DNA from: Prorocentrum cordatum | Taxonomy: Eukaryota > Sar > Dinophyceae > Prorocentrales > Prorocentraceae | Assembly (NCBI GenBank): GCA_963575745.1 | Contig: CAUYUJ010000865.1 | Span: 37,420-101,419 of the forward strand | Reading direction: 5' to 3' | Length of the DNA: 64,000 bases | Shown: positions 9,129 through 19,944 of the stretch, piece after piece | Layout of the letters: every line of letters begins with the position of its first letter | Numbering within the stretch: position 1 is the stretch's first letter | Translations under genes and position numbers: made by a program | Notes under the pieces: generated by a model | Told to the model about the DNA's origin: nothing | What the model saw: only the letters and a program-made list of their open reading frames with translations | Database searches by the model: none

Positions 9129-10026
9129 TTCTGCGTGTTGGGTTGTCGTGATCCTGCCCATTTCCTGGAGATGTCTCAAGCGAAACGCTAACTTTTTACA
9201 CGCATGGTCTTAGCTAAAAGTTTTCGACGTGCCATGTTTTTAAGGATGGCTCAGGCGATATTATGATAGGTGTGTTAAACTCGCGGTTTTCAGTTCCTGG
9301 TGGATGTCTCAAGCGAAATGCTTGTTTGTTTGCAAAGGACGGTGTTGCGAACAACTCGTTTTGGTGAGGATGTCTCGAGAGAGATGCTAAATTTGAGGGA
9401 TATCGAGGGCGCTTTGGGGGTCATATTGGGCCTCGTTTGGGGCCGCCTCGATGCTTTCAACACTTGGCCTTGCCAAAGACCCAACCATATGCAGCTGTGA
9501 ACACCGCGCATATGAATATCATCTTCGCCCGCGCCCCTCTGGGGCCACGAGCCGCGCGAGGGGCGCGCCGGCGTGCGCGGCGGGGCACACAACGCGAGCG
9601 AAGACGATTGGTCTGTGTGCGAGAGACTGTGAGCGAGTGAGTCTGATCGTGGATGAGTCTGCGCGCGCGTGAGTCCACGGGCATAGATGCCGACGCCCAT
9701 GTCGGCACGCCTCTCACGAGGATCACGCCCGCTTCCGCCCCGTTCTTCTTCTTATTCTCCCACTTTGCCCGCGCGCGCCCATGTCCCAGGCTGCGGGCGC
9801 GGCGCCGCACGGAATCCCCGCGACGCGCGCGGGTCGTCCGCTGCGCGGAGCAGAAAGAGCGAGCAGGCTGGTTCCCGCCCAGGGTGCACGGCCCGAAAAC
9901 ACCCCCAATACGGCGAATACGACGGAAAAGAAAACACCGACATCGAAAGCCGCCGCCCTGCGAACCCCGCCACTGGGCCGCCATGCGAATTCCGCCACGG
10001 AGACCTTAGGTGGAACTCCCCGCGGG
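9129..10026. repeat. Dispersed GAGGATGTCTCGAGCGAAACGCT copies; no gene seen
   Basis: Degenerate copies of a 20-23 bp motif (GATGTCTCAAGCGAAACGCT and similar) at about 9166, 9304 and 9366. Bases 9470-9515 (AAGACCCAACCATATGCAG) match, in inverse orientation, 35425-35455, next to another array of the same satellite family. The rest, to 10026, contains no coding region I can support. Confidence 0.45.
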
Positions 10027-10900
10027 AACACGGAACGCTGTACTGGGTGGTGGATGACGCATGCGGGCGGTCCCGCTGGGGCCTTCGGTGGAGCCCCCTT
10101 ATGGTGCCACGAAGCACTGTACTGGTTGGTGGATGACGCATGCGGGCGGTCCCACTGGGGCCTTCCTTCGGTGGAGCCCCCTTATGGAGCCACGAGACGC
10201 TCTACTGGTTGGTGGGTAACGCATGCGGGCGGTCCCATTGGGGCCTTCGGTGGAGCTCCCTATGGGGCCATGGAACGCTGTACTGGGTGGTGGATGACGC
10301 ACGCGGGTGGTCCCATTGGAGCCTTCGGTGGAGCTCTATATGGGGTCACGAAGCGCTGTGCTGGGTGGTGGATGACGCATGCGGGCGGTCCCACTGAGGC
10401 CTCCGGTGGAGCTCCCTATGGGGTCACGAAGCGCTGTACTGGGTGGTGGATGTCGCATGCGGGCGGTCCCACTGGGGCATTTGGTGGAACCCCCTTTATG
10501 GAGCCACGAGGCGGCGGACTGGTTTGTGGATGACGCACGCGGGCGGTCCCACTGGAGCGTTCGGTGGAGCTCCCTATGGAGCCACGAAATGCTGTACTGG
10601 GGTGGTGGATGGTGCATGCGGGCGGTCCAACTAGGGCCTTCGGTGGAGCTCCCTATGGGGCCACGAAGCGTTGTGCTGGGTGGTGGATGACGCATGCGGG
10701 CGGTCCCACTGGGGCCTTCGGTGGAGCTCCCTATGCGGCCACGAAGCGCTGCACTGGGTGGTGGATGACGCATGCGGGCTGTCCCACTGGGGCCTTCGGT
10801 GGAGCCATCTATGGCGGCCGCGGAATGCTGTGCTGGGCGGTGGGTGACGCATGCGGGCGGCCCCACTGGAGCCTTCGGTGGAGATCCTTTTGGTGCCGCG
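10027..10900 (+). repeat. Satellite array A, 78-bp unit
   Basis: About 11 direct copies of a 78-bp unit containing GGTGGATGACGCATGCGGGC, GGTCCCACTGGGGCCTTCGG and TGGAGCTCCCTATGGGGCCA. The same family forms arrays B (33475-35405, reversed) and C (35625-36680). Confidence 0.93.
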
Positions 10901-11037
10901 AAATGAGGGGGGAGCGGGAGGAGGAGGAGGGGGAGGAAGAAAAGGGAGCAGGGGGAAGGAAGGAAGGAGGAAGGAAGGAGGACAACGCGGGGACCGTCTC
11001 TTGAAAACGATAACCCAACGCCACAGGATGGCTGGGA
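10901..11037 (+). repeat. Purine tract plus terminal module of satellite array A
   Basis: A G/A-only tract (about 10905-10983) followed by ACGCGGGGACCGTCTCTTGA, AAACGATAACCCAACGCCAC and AGGATGGCTGGGA. The same tract-plus-module closes arrays B (33354-33470, reversed) and C (36680-36813), so it is a fixed part of the repeat family. Confidence 0.75.
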
Positions 11038-11565
11038 ATGATGACAGCACAACGTTACACACCTCATTGTTTTGAGGATGTCCCGAGCGCATTCGACATG
11101 TTTAGAAGGCTGCCTTAAGCCGTCTGGAAGCCTTTTCAACAGCGATTCCAAGACGAGCTTAGAACAGCAGTTTTCAAAACGATGCGGTTGTATGTTCTTG
11201 ATTGTTTGAGGATCTCCCTAGCGAGATCGCTGCTTTCGGCAGTCTCCCAAGCATTATTAGAGCCATCTTGAGGTCCTTTCTGGCCTCTCATATTTTCATC
11301 TTGAAGCGTTCCAAGAACGATTTCAAAACGATGTTGAGAGCATCTCGTTTTGTTGGGGGTGCCCCACGCGAAACGCAAATGCTCGGCCGTGCTCTTTTTT
11401 CCCAGCCCTCCTGCGTTGGGCACTCGTTTTGAATAGAGCACTGCGGTCTCCGTTCTCCTCCTCCCGCCCCCCCCCTCTCTTCCCTCCTCCTCTCCTCTCT
11501 TGCTTGCCTTCTCCTCCTCTCTTCGCTCCTCCTCTTCTCTTCTCTTGCCTTTCACGTCATCCCTG
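11038..11565. repeat. More GAGGATGTCTCGAGCGAAAC motif copies, then a pyrimidine tract
   Basis: Motif-like copies at about 11076 (GAGGATGTCCCGAGCGCATT) and 11207 (GAGGATCTCCCTAGCGAGAT). Bases 11440-11550 are almost pure C/T. No gene seen. Confidence 0.4.
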
Positions 11566-12255
11566 GCGGGCTGCGATCTGCGGAACTGTCACCACTTTCG
11601 AGGGCTGCTGGTGGGCCCAGCGGAGTGAGGCACCACGGGGACTCAGATTAAACCTCGCCATCCCTGGGGGGGGGGGGGAGGGCTGCGACCTGTGAAACTG
11701 TCGCCACTTTCGAGGCTGCTGGCGGGTCCAGCGGAGTGAGGCACCACGGGGACTCAGATTAGACCTCGCCATCTCTGGGGGGGGCTGCGATCTGTGAAAC
11801 TGTCACCACTTTCGAGGGCTGCCGGTGGGTCCAGCGGAGTGAGGCACCGCGGGGACTCAGATTAGACCTCGCCGTCTCTGGGGGGCTGCGATCTGTGAAA
11901 CTGTCGCCACTTTCGAGGGCTGCTGGTGGGTCCAGCGGAGTGAGGCACCACGGGGACTCAGATTAGACCTCGCCATCTCTGGGGGGCTGCGATCTGTGAA
12001 ACTGTCGCCACTTTCGAGGGTTGCTGGTGGGTCCAGCGGAGTGAGGCACCACGGGGACCCAGATTAGACCTCGCCATCCCTGTGTGAAACTGTCGCCACT
12101 TTCGAGGCTGCTGGTGGGTCCAGCGGAGTGAGGCACCACGGGGACTCAGATTAGACCTCGCCACCCCTGGGCGGCTGCGATCTGTGAAACTGTCGCCACT
12201 TTCGAGGGCTGCTGGTGGGTGGCCAGCGGAGTGAGGCACCACGGGGACTCAGATT
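11566..12255 (+). repeat. 101-bp tandem repeat
   Basis: Seven direct copies of about 101 bp containing GGCTGCGATCTGTGAAACTG, TCGCCACTTTCGAGGGCTGC and AGCGGAGTGAGGCACCACGG. Copies differ mainly in a poly-G run (2-13 G) at the unit junction. The copy starting near 12083 lacks the first part of the unit. Confidence 0.93.
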
Positions 12256-12268
12256 CTGACCACGAGCA

Positions 12269-12808
12269 ATGCTCGCGTGCCCTTGCTCTGCGGTTCGTGC
12301 CACGTGGCGCTGCGACTCGAGCTGGCGGTCGTCCTTCGGACCCGCAGAAACATCTGCTGAGCTCGATGAGCTAGGGGAACTACAGGAAAGAAGTGCAGGA
12401 AACGGAGGCCGGTCATGCACTCGCCGATACCTCGTTGCTCTGTCATCGTCTTTGCTGTTGCATGATCCTTATCTGGCCTGCCGGCGCCGCGGCTCGAGCT
12501 GGCGGTCGCCCTTCGGGCCCGCGGGAACATCTTCTGAGACAAGTGGACGCCGCCGCCTTACTTGCAGGCAGCGCATTGCATTCGCGGACAGCAGCATGGC
12601 AGACCGCAGTGAGATCCTCAGTCGCGTGGTGTTGCCAAGCCTGGTGGAGACGCGCGTGATCGACCTGAAGTCCCAATCGCGCGTGCACTGTACCTGCGTG
12701 GCGTTCAGGCACGCGCGTGATGCTGCTCGCTCCGCGTTCAACCAGTACGTCGCCAGTGCAACTTTGGACGATGGACAACCGATTGATGATACGCGACCCC
12801 GGCCTTGA
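12269..12808 (+). CDS. Hypothetical 179-aa ORF (weak)
   Basis: Open frame with no clear family. The first half repeats itself: bases 12313-12365 and 12492-12545 (CGAGCTGGCGGTCG-CCTTCGG) are diverged copies giving SSWRSSFGPAETS and SSWRSPFGPAGTS. The second half, ILSRVVLPSLVETRVIDLKS then SRVHCTCVAFRHARDAARSA, faintly resembles an F-box-like pattern, but too weakly to call. It follows directly on the 101-bp array, so chance openness in GC-rich DNA is quite possible. Confidence 0.2.
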   Translation: MLACPCSAVRATWRCDSSWRSSFGPAETSAELDELGELQERSAGNGGRSCTRRYLVALSSSLLLHDPYLACRRRGSSWRSPFGPAGTSSETSGRRRLTCRQRIAFADSSMADRSEILSRVVLPSLVETRVIDLKSQSRVHCTCVAFRHARDAARSAFNQYVASATLDDGQPIDDTRPRP

Positions 12809-13612
12809 GTTTCTTTCCCGCGGGCCGCCCGCAGACCTGGCGGCGCGCCTGCGAGCGTTCAGCTCCCGCGCTGAAATGCGCGGGAAGGAGGCGGAGAAGC
12901 TAGCGGGCGAGCTACGCCTCGCTCGTTCCTTGCACTCTAAACAAGTTTTATCATGTGGAACTCTGCGACGACATGGCGCAGGCAGCGCTGCGGGTTTAGC
13001 TCGCACTTGAGAAACGCGGCAGTCTTCTGTCTCCTCCCGCCACTTTCATCGTCGTCCTATTCCCCGCCTCACCTTCTCCATGCATGCTGCTGCTTCCGCG
13101 ATGGCCTTTTGCCCCCCCCGCCCTCCATTCCATCCCTCTCCTACCCCTCGTTCCCGTGCCCGTTCTTCTTCGATCCTGGGGCCTCAAGCCTCGGTCTTTC
13201 GATCGCCGTCCTGTGAATCGTGCAACGCATGCGCATCCCATGTAGCTTGCACAGCAAATCGCCGCGTCTACACTGTCGTTGTTCCTGCTAATGTTGGCAT
13301 ACTCCTCTTGCCATTTGATGCACGTGGGTTGGGTACGTCGCAGGGTAATTTCTGGTCCGCGGTGCTGCCGAGCATCTTCTGAGGACGTCCCGAGCGAAAA
13401 CGCCGTCCTCAACGCGAGCGGCAGTAAAGCACCTCCGAAGATATGTCATTGTTGAGAGGATGTCTCAGGCGAAACGACATGTTTTCACCGTTGAATGTAT
13501 TTCGCGGCGACCAGTTGTCCGAGGATGTCTCGAGCGAAACGCTCGATGTTGTTGAACGCGATGTCGCGACGATCTCATGTGTGCGAGGAGGTCTCGAGCA
13601 AAATCGCCCTTC
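12809..13612. other. No gene identified; three motif copies
   Basis: Pyrimidine-rich stretch at 13020-13190. The GAGGATGTCTCGAGCGAAAC motif recurs at about 13379, 13458, 13522 and 13584 with irregular 65-80 bp spacing. No supported reading frame. Confidence 0.4.
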
Positions 13613-13669
13613 CGAGGAACCTGGCCGGACAAGAACGGGAAGCGTCCTTCTGTGTCCTGGGCTTATAAG
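13613..13669 (+). other. Left flank and putative target duplication of the foldback element
   Basis: Matches 326-379. It ends in CTTATAAG (13662-13669). The right flank has ATTATGAG (19252-19259) and the empty site CGTATAAG (372-379), consistent with a diverged 8-bp target-site duplication. Confidence 0.55.
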
Positions 13670-13803
13670 CAAGAATCATGAGGCTGTGGTTCGCAATCTT
13701 GAGGTTGTGGTTCCCAGTGGCCCTGTGCTGTGGCCTCCTGCTTATTAGAAGTGAATGTTGCTCCAGGCTCTGAGTTTGACCGTTTGCTCACATGTACTCC
13801 CCC

Positions 13804-13807
<4 letters not shown>

Positions 13808-13868
<61 letters not shown>
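13808..13868 (+). repeat. (CAT)n microsatellite, left arm
   Basis: About 20 CAT repeats followed by CAG/CAT mixtures. The right-arm counterpart (about 18976-19110) is shorter and more interrupted, so the arms have diverged here. Confidence 0.95.
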
Positions 13869-13880
<12 letters not shown>

Positions 13881-14725
13881 AGCAGCATCAGCATCAGCAG
13901 CACCATCATCACCATCATCGTAATCATCGTCATCACCATCATCAAAATTATCATCAGCAGAATCACTATCATCATGGTCCTCTTGCTCTTGCTGGCTGCC
14001 GTTCGTCCATCTCCTTCCCGTTTCCATTATTCTATCACTCATATCCCTCCCTCCCTCCCTCTCTCCCTCTCCCTCTTCCTCTCCCCCGCCTCCCCCGTCC
14101 TCCATCCACCACCCCCGCGAGGCGTGGCGAGGAGAGGCGAGGGGAGGAAAGGAACGGGAGGGCAGGACGGGGGACAAGGGAAGGCAGGGGAGGCGAGGCG
14201 AGGAGGGGAGTCGGACGCGAGAGTGGGGTGGAATGGAAGGGAGTGGGAGGGGTGGAGCGGGACGGCAAGGGGAACGGAGGGAGGGGAGGGAGAGAGGCAG
14301 GAAGCATTGGGGAGGTTGCCTGTCCGCGCCCGCGCGCATGCCTGCTCGCCTGCCTGCCCCGAGAGGGCCGTAAGATAGCCCGTAGCTCCACGATGGGTTT
14401 CCGGGGCCTCCTGGGAGTAGGACTCCAGACTCTACTACCCTCGGACCCGGGTTTGCCTAAATATGCCGTCTGAGCGGACGTCGCCGCCGCCGCCGTCGAT
14501 CAAACGTCGAGGTGGTCGAACACTGTCGACGATTCTGGCCTCTTCTGGGCCTCCGGAGGCGGCCTCCAGGGGCGACTTCCAGAGACCTTCGGATGGGGGT
14601 CGAGGATCGAGGCTCGAGGATCGAAGCTTCGGGGAGCTGCAAATCCGTTCTGGGCCTCGGCGGGGGCGCCCGCGAATGGATACGCCTCGAGATTCTGGCC
14701 AGGAAGCGCCCCAGGACAGGGCCCA

Positions 14726-14728
14726 GGG

Positions 14729-14766
<38 letters not shown>

Positions 14767-15045
14767 CGTCGACCGTCGTCGTCGGTCGTCGGTCGTCGAT
14801 CGTCGGTCGTCGGTCGTCCGTGTCGTCGGTCATCCATCGTCGTCGGTCGTCGTCATCGTCTATCGTCGGTCGTCCTCGTCGGTCGTCGGTCGTCGCCGTC
14901 GGTCGCCGCCGGTCGCCGTCGGTCGTCGTCGTTTCGGTCGTCGTCGTCGTCGCGGCGTCGTCGTCGTCCTTGTCCTCGTCCTCGTACTCGTCCTCGTTCC
15001 CTCGTCCTGTCCACCGTCGTGCGTTGTCCGTTGTCGTCGCGTCGT

Positions 15046-15095
<50 letters not shown>

Positions 15096-15208
15096 CGTCG
15101 TCGTTCGTCGTCGTCACGTCGCGCGTCGTCGTCGCGTCGTCCGTCATCGTCGTCGTCGTCCATCGTCGTCGTCGTCGCGTCGTCCGTCGTCGTGTTCGTC
15201 ATCGCCCT

Positions 15209-15239
<31 letters not shown>

Positions 15240-15240
15240 G
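14726..15240 (+). repeat. (TCG)n-rich tract, left arm
   Basis: Over 500 bp dominated by TCG/GTC trinucleotides with runs of up to about 15 repeats. Long frames of Ser/Val/Arg in all registers are compositional only. Mirrored at 17763-18255. Confidence 0.95.
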
Positions 15241-15275
15241 TCCAGCCGAGGTGACGGAGGGAAAAACGAAAACCG

Positions 15276-15304
15276 ACCACTTTCGAACGAAAGTGGTCGG
15301 TTTT
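15276..15304. repeat. Perfect hairpin flanking the 68-bp array (left)
   Basis: ACCGACCACTTTCG followed by CGAAAGTGGTCGGT, with no bases between apart from an AA/TT centre. The right arm has the counterpart at 17698-17734 with one arm changed (GACCCCTTTCG). Confidence 0.85.
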
Positions 15305-15329
15305 CCCGGCGGCGAGAACTGGCCACCGC

Positions 15330-16640
15330 GACAGAGGATGTGAAGGCGGGCCGGCGACCGGGGCCGACCCCCTTCACATGTCCTGCTCGGATATCCGAGC
15401 AGAGGATGTGAAGGCGGGCCGGCGGCAGGGGCCGACCCCCTTCACATGTCCTGCTCGGATATCCGAGCAGAGGATGTGAAGGCGGGCCGGCGGCTGGGGC
15501 CGACCCCCTTCGAGCAGAGGATGTGAAGGCGGGCTGGCGGCCAGGGCCGACCCCTCTCACATGTCCTGCTCGGATATCCGAGAAGAGGATGTGAAGGCGG
15601 GCTGGCGGCCGGGGCCGACCCCTCTCACATGTCCTGCTCGGATATCCGAACAGAGGATGTGAAGGCGGGCCGGCGGTCGGGGCCGACCCCCTTCACATGT
15701 CCTGCTCGGATATCCGAGCAGAGGATGTGAAGGCGGGCCGGCGGCCGGGGCCGACCCCCTTCACATGTCCTGCTCGGATATCCGAGCAGAGGATGTGAAG
15801 GCGGGCCGGCGGCCGGGGCCGACCCCCTTCACATGTCCTGCTCGGATATCCGAGCAGAGGATGTGAAGGCGGGCTGGCGGCCGGGGCCGACCCCTCTCAC
15901 ATGTCCTGCTCGGATATCCGAGCAGAGGATGTGAAGGCGGGCCGGCGGTCGGGGCGAGCATATCCGAGCAGCGACCCCCTTCACATGTCCTGCTCGGATA
16001 TCCGAGCAGAGGATGTGAGGCGGGCCGGCGGCCGGGCCGACCCCCTCACATGTCCTGCTCGGATATCCGAGCAGAGGATGTGCAGGCGGGCCGGCGACCC
16101 CCTCACATGTCCTGCTCGGATATCCGAGCAGAGGATGTGAAGGCGGGCCGGCGGTCGGGGCCGACCCCCTTCACATGTCCTGCTCGGATATCCGAGCAGA
16201 GGATGTGAAGGCGGGCCGGCGGCCGGGGCCGACCCCCTTCACATGTCTTGCTCGGATATCCGAGCAGAGGATGTGAAGGCGGGCCGGCGGCTGTGGCCGA
16301 CCCCAGTCACATGTCCTGCTCGGATATCCGAGCAGAGGATGTGAAGGCGGCAACCCCTGCCGCAGGCCGCCGTTCTCCATCGCAAGAGCGCGCGCGCAGA
16401 CTGGCTCGGGCTGGCGGCCGAGGCCGCTTCCCTCCACATGTCCTGCTCGGATATCCGAGCAGAGGAGAGAATGCGCGAAGTTGCTGAAGGCGCCGTGCCA
16501 CAGCAGCGCCGAGCAAGATCCGCAGCATTCGCAAGCAATTCAAGACATGTCTGGAGGGGCCCCGACGACCCACTTCACATCCACTGCTCGGATGTCCGAG
16601 CAGAGGATGTGAAGGTGGTCTGATCCAGCATTCGGCCTCC
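15330..16640 (+). repeat. 68-bp palindromic tandem array, left arm
   Basis: About 15 copies of a unit of about 68 bp. Each carries the 18-bp perfect palindrome TGCTCGGATATCCGAGCA between CACATGTCC and GAGGATGTG, then GAAGGCGGGCCGGCGGCCGG. The inner copies (16340-16640) are longer and degenerate, with a GGATGTCC variant at 16587. Confidence 0.95.
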
Positions 16641-16648
16641 ATGACCAT

Positions 16649-16677
16649 TGCCGCCGATGCCCCGGGACGTTTTCTGC
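16649..16677. other. Central spacer of the foldback element
   Basis: 29 bp (TGCCGCCGATGCCCCGGGAC and nine more) between the two arms; the only single-copy part of the element. Confidence 0.85.
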
Positions 16678-16689
16678 ATGGTCATGGAG

Positions 16690-17665
16690 GCCGAATGCTG
16701 GATCAGACCACCTTCACATCCTCTGCTCGGACATCCGAGCAGTGGATGTGAAGTGGGTCGTCGGGGCCCCTCCAGTCATGTCTTGAATTGCTTGCGAATG
16801 CTGCGGATCTTGCTCGGCGCTGCTGTGGCACGGCGCCTTCAGCAACTTCGCGCATTCTCTCCTCTGCTCGGATATCCGAGCAGGACATGTGGAGGGAAGC
16901 GGCCTCGGCCGCCAGCCCGAGCCAGTCTGCGCGCGCGCTCTTGCGATGGAAAGGCGGCCTGCGGCAGGGGTTGCCGCCTTCACATCCTCTGCTCGGATAT
17001 CCGAGCAAACATGTGACTGGGGTCGGCCACAGCCGCCGGCCCGCCTTCACATCCTCTGCTCGGATATCCGAGCAAGACATGTGAAGGGGGTCGGCCCCGG
17101 CCGCCGGCCCGCCTTCACATCCTCTGCTCGGATATCCGAGCAGGACATGTGAAGGGGGTCGGCCCCGGCCGCCGGCCCGCCTTCACATCCTCTGCTCGGA
17201 TATCCGAGCAGGACATGTGAAGGGGGTCGGCCCCGGCCGCCGGCCCGCCTTCACATCCTCTGCTCGGATATCCGAGCAGGACATGTGAAGGGGGTCGGCC
17301 CCGGCCGCCGGCCCGCCTTCACATCCTCTGCTCGGATATCCGAGCAGGACATGTGAAGGGGGTCGGCCCCGGCCGCCGGCCCGCCTTCACATCCTCTGCT
17401 CGGATATCCGAGCAGGACATGTGAAGGGGGTCGGCCCCGGCCGCCGGCCCGCCTGCACATCCTCTGCTCGGATATCCGAGCAGGACATGTGAGTGGGGTC
17501 GGCCCCGGCCGCCGGCCCGCCTGCACATCCTCTGCTCGGATATCCGAGCAGGACATGTGAAGGGGGCCGGCCCCGGCCGCTGGCCCACCTTCACATCCTC
17601 TGCTCGGATATCCGAGCAGGACATGTGAGTGGGGTCGGCCCCGGTCGCCGGCCCGCCTTCACATC
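16690..17665 (-). repeat. 68-bp palindromic tandem array, right arm
   Basis: Inverted counterpart of 15330-16640 with about 11 GGATATCC-bearing copies. Its 68-bp copies are more homogeneous than the left array (GGTCGGCCCCGGCCGCCGGC repeated), suggesting separate expansion. Confidence 0.95.
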
Positions 17666-17762
17666 CTCTGTCGCGGTGGCCAGTTCTCGCCGCCGGGAAA
17701 ACCGACCCCTTTCGTTCGAAAGTGGTCGGTTTTCGTTTTTCCCTCCGTCACCTCGGCTGGAC

Positions 17763-17812
17763 ACGACGACGACGACGACGGAGGGCGATGACGAACACGA
17801 CGACGGACGACG

Positions 17813-17843
<31 letters not shown>

Positions 17844-18255
17844 ACGACGACGACGATGGACGACGACGACGATGACGGACGACGCGACGACGACGCGCGA
17901 CGTGACGACGACGAACAACGACATACGACGACGACGACGACGACGACGGACGACGCGACGACAACGGACAACGCACGACGGTGGACAGGACGAGGGAACG
18001 AGGACGAGTACGAGGACCACGACAAGGACGACGACGACGCCGCCGACGACGACGACGACCGAAACGACGACGACCGACGGCGACCGGCGGCGACCGACGG
18101 CGACGACCGACGACCGACGAAGACGACCGACGATAGACGATGACGACGACCGACGACGATGGATGACCGACGACACGGACGACCGACGACCGACGATCGA
18201 CGACCGACGACCGACGACGACGGTCGACGTCGACGACGACGACGACGACCCCTGG
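17763..18255 (+). repeat. (CGA)n-rich tract, right arm
   Basis: Mirror of 14726-15240. Acid/Thr/Arg-rich frames through it are compositional. Confidence 0.93.
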
Positions 18256-19251
18256 GTCCTGTCCCGGGGCGCTTCCTGGCCAGAATCTCGAGGCGGATCC
18301 AGCCGCGGGCGCCCCCGCCGATTCCCAGAACGGATTTGCAGCTCCCCGAAGCTTCGATCCTCGAGCCTCGATCCTCGACCCGAGGCCGCCCCCGGAGGCC
18401 CAGAAGAGGCCAAAATCGTCGACAGTGTTCGACCACCTCGACGTTTGATCGACGACGGCGGCGGCGGCGACGTCCGCTCAGACGGCATATTTAGGCAAAC
18501 CCGGGTCCGAGGGTAGTAGAGTCTGGAGTCCTACTCCCAGGAGGCCCCGGAAACCCATCGTGGAGCTACGGGCTATCTTAGGGCCCTCTCGGGGCAGGCA
18601 GGCGAGCAGGCATGCGCGCGGGCGCGGACAGGCAACCTCCCCAATGCTTCCTGCCTCTCTCCCTCCCCTCCCTCCGTTCCCCTTGCCGTCCCGCTCCGCC
18701 CCTCCCACTCCCTTCCATTCCACCCCACTCTCGCGTCCGACTCCCCTCCTCGCCTCGCCTCCCCTGCCTTCCCTTGTCCCCCGTCCTGCCCTCCCGTTCC
18801 TTTCCTCCCCTCGCCTCTCCTCGCCACGCCTCGCGGGGTGGTGGATGGAGGGCCGGGGAGGCGGGGGAGAGGAAGAGGGAGAGGGAGAGAGGGAGGGAGG
18901 GAGGGATATGAGTGATAGAATAATGGAAACGGGAAGGAGATAGACGAAAGGCAGCCAGCAAGAGCAAGAGGACCATGATGATGGTGATGCTGCTGATGAT
19001 AATTTTGATGATGGTGATGACGATGATTACGATGATTACGATGATGGTGACGATGGTGCTGCTGATGCTGATGCTGATGATGATGCTGCTGATGATGATG
19101 ATTATGATGAACAGGGAGAGTACATGTGAGCAAACGGTCAAACTCAGAGCCTGGAGCAACATTCACTTCTAATAAGCAGGAGGCCACAGCACAGGGCCAC
19201 TGGGAACCACAACCTCAAGATTGCGAACCACAGCCTCATGATTCTTGCTTT

Positions 19252-19440
19252 ATTATGAGATATCCTACGTTCTTAGTCTGCGCTGCGCAAGTCGGTCGTG
19301 GCGTGCGCGTTTGCGCGCGCGCGTGCGTGCGTGGAATATGTGCACGTGTGTCCGTGCGTGGTGGTCTGCGGCAGTGCTGCGTTATGCCGTGCTGCCCTGC
19401 CGTGCTCCTGCGGTCTGCGTGAACGTATGTTGCCTCTGTG

Positions 19441-19472
<32 letters not shown>

Positions 19473-19620
19473 TGTGTGTGTGTGTGTGTCTGTGCGTGCG
19501 CGTGCGTGTGCGTGCCCCTATCTGCGCGTGCCTATGTGCGCGTGCCTCTGGGTGCGGCTGTGTGAATCGATGTTCTATGTGTTAAATGAATAAAATCAAA
19601 GACGGGGCCTTCAAGGCAAC
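19252..19620 (+). repeat. Right flank of foldback element; duplicate of 372-770
   Basis: Starts with ATTATGAG-ATATCCTACGTTC and follows 380-770 through the TG/GC-rich stretch to the 3'-end module of U4. The element therefore sits in the DNA 3' of U4. Confidence 0.8.
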
Positions 19621-19944
19621 TGGTGGCCAGAAACGCAGACAGGGCCAGACGGGGCCCGCGTTACCGAAAGAAGCCGAGTCCTGAGACAGGCCCTCCCAAA
19701 GGGGCCACCTGGGCCGCCTCGCGACACGGGCCAGGGAAGGCGGACGGCAAAGCCACTAGCTCTGGCCCCCAACCTGCCCGCGCCAATCATGCAAGCACTG
19801 CGAGAACAGAAGCTGCGCATGTCCACAACCGAACTCGACTGCATTGCAAATACACCACGTGCACATTCAAATGCAGGAGACATAACCCACTGAACAACTA
19901 CAGCCCCCCACCTCCAATGGGGAACAGACGTGCAAGGCGAATCA

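Larger units (their letters stand above)
13670..19251. mobile_element. 5.6-kb foldback element (giant palindrome)
   Basis: Left arm 13670-16648 and right arm 16678-19247 are inverted copies separated by 29 bp. Outer ends: CAAGAATCATGAGGCTGTGG against its reverse complement at 19228-19247. Inner ends: CCATGACCAT (16639-16648) against ATGGTCATGG (16678-16687). In order inward, the arms hold a CAT/ATC tract, a purine/pyrimidine-rich block, a TCG/CGA trinucleotide block, a hairpin GACCACTTTCG-CGAAAGTGGTC and a 68-bp tandem array. Arm lengths differ (2979 and 2570 bp), mostly through repeat copy number. The flanks are contiguous elsewhere (326-390), which supports insertion as a unit. Long inverted arms made of subrepeats with almost no centre are the hallmark of foldback transposons. 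No transposase is visible. Confidence 0.75.

Noticed and set aside
14463-15411. Ser/Val/Arg- or Asp/Thr-rich ORFs in TCG/CGA tracts (also 17591-18516)
   Set aside because: Pure trinucleotide composition. Mirror copies give the same peptides on the other strand.
15330-17665. Regularly spaced palindromic repeats resembling a CRISPR array
   Set aside because: The stretches between palindromes are the same in every unit, the array is mirrored in an inverted duplication, and there are no cas genes. It is a satellite.
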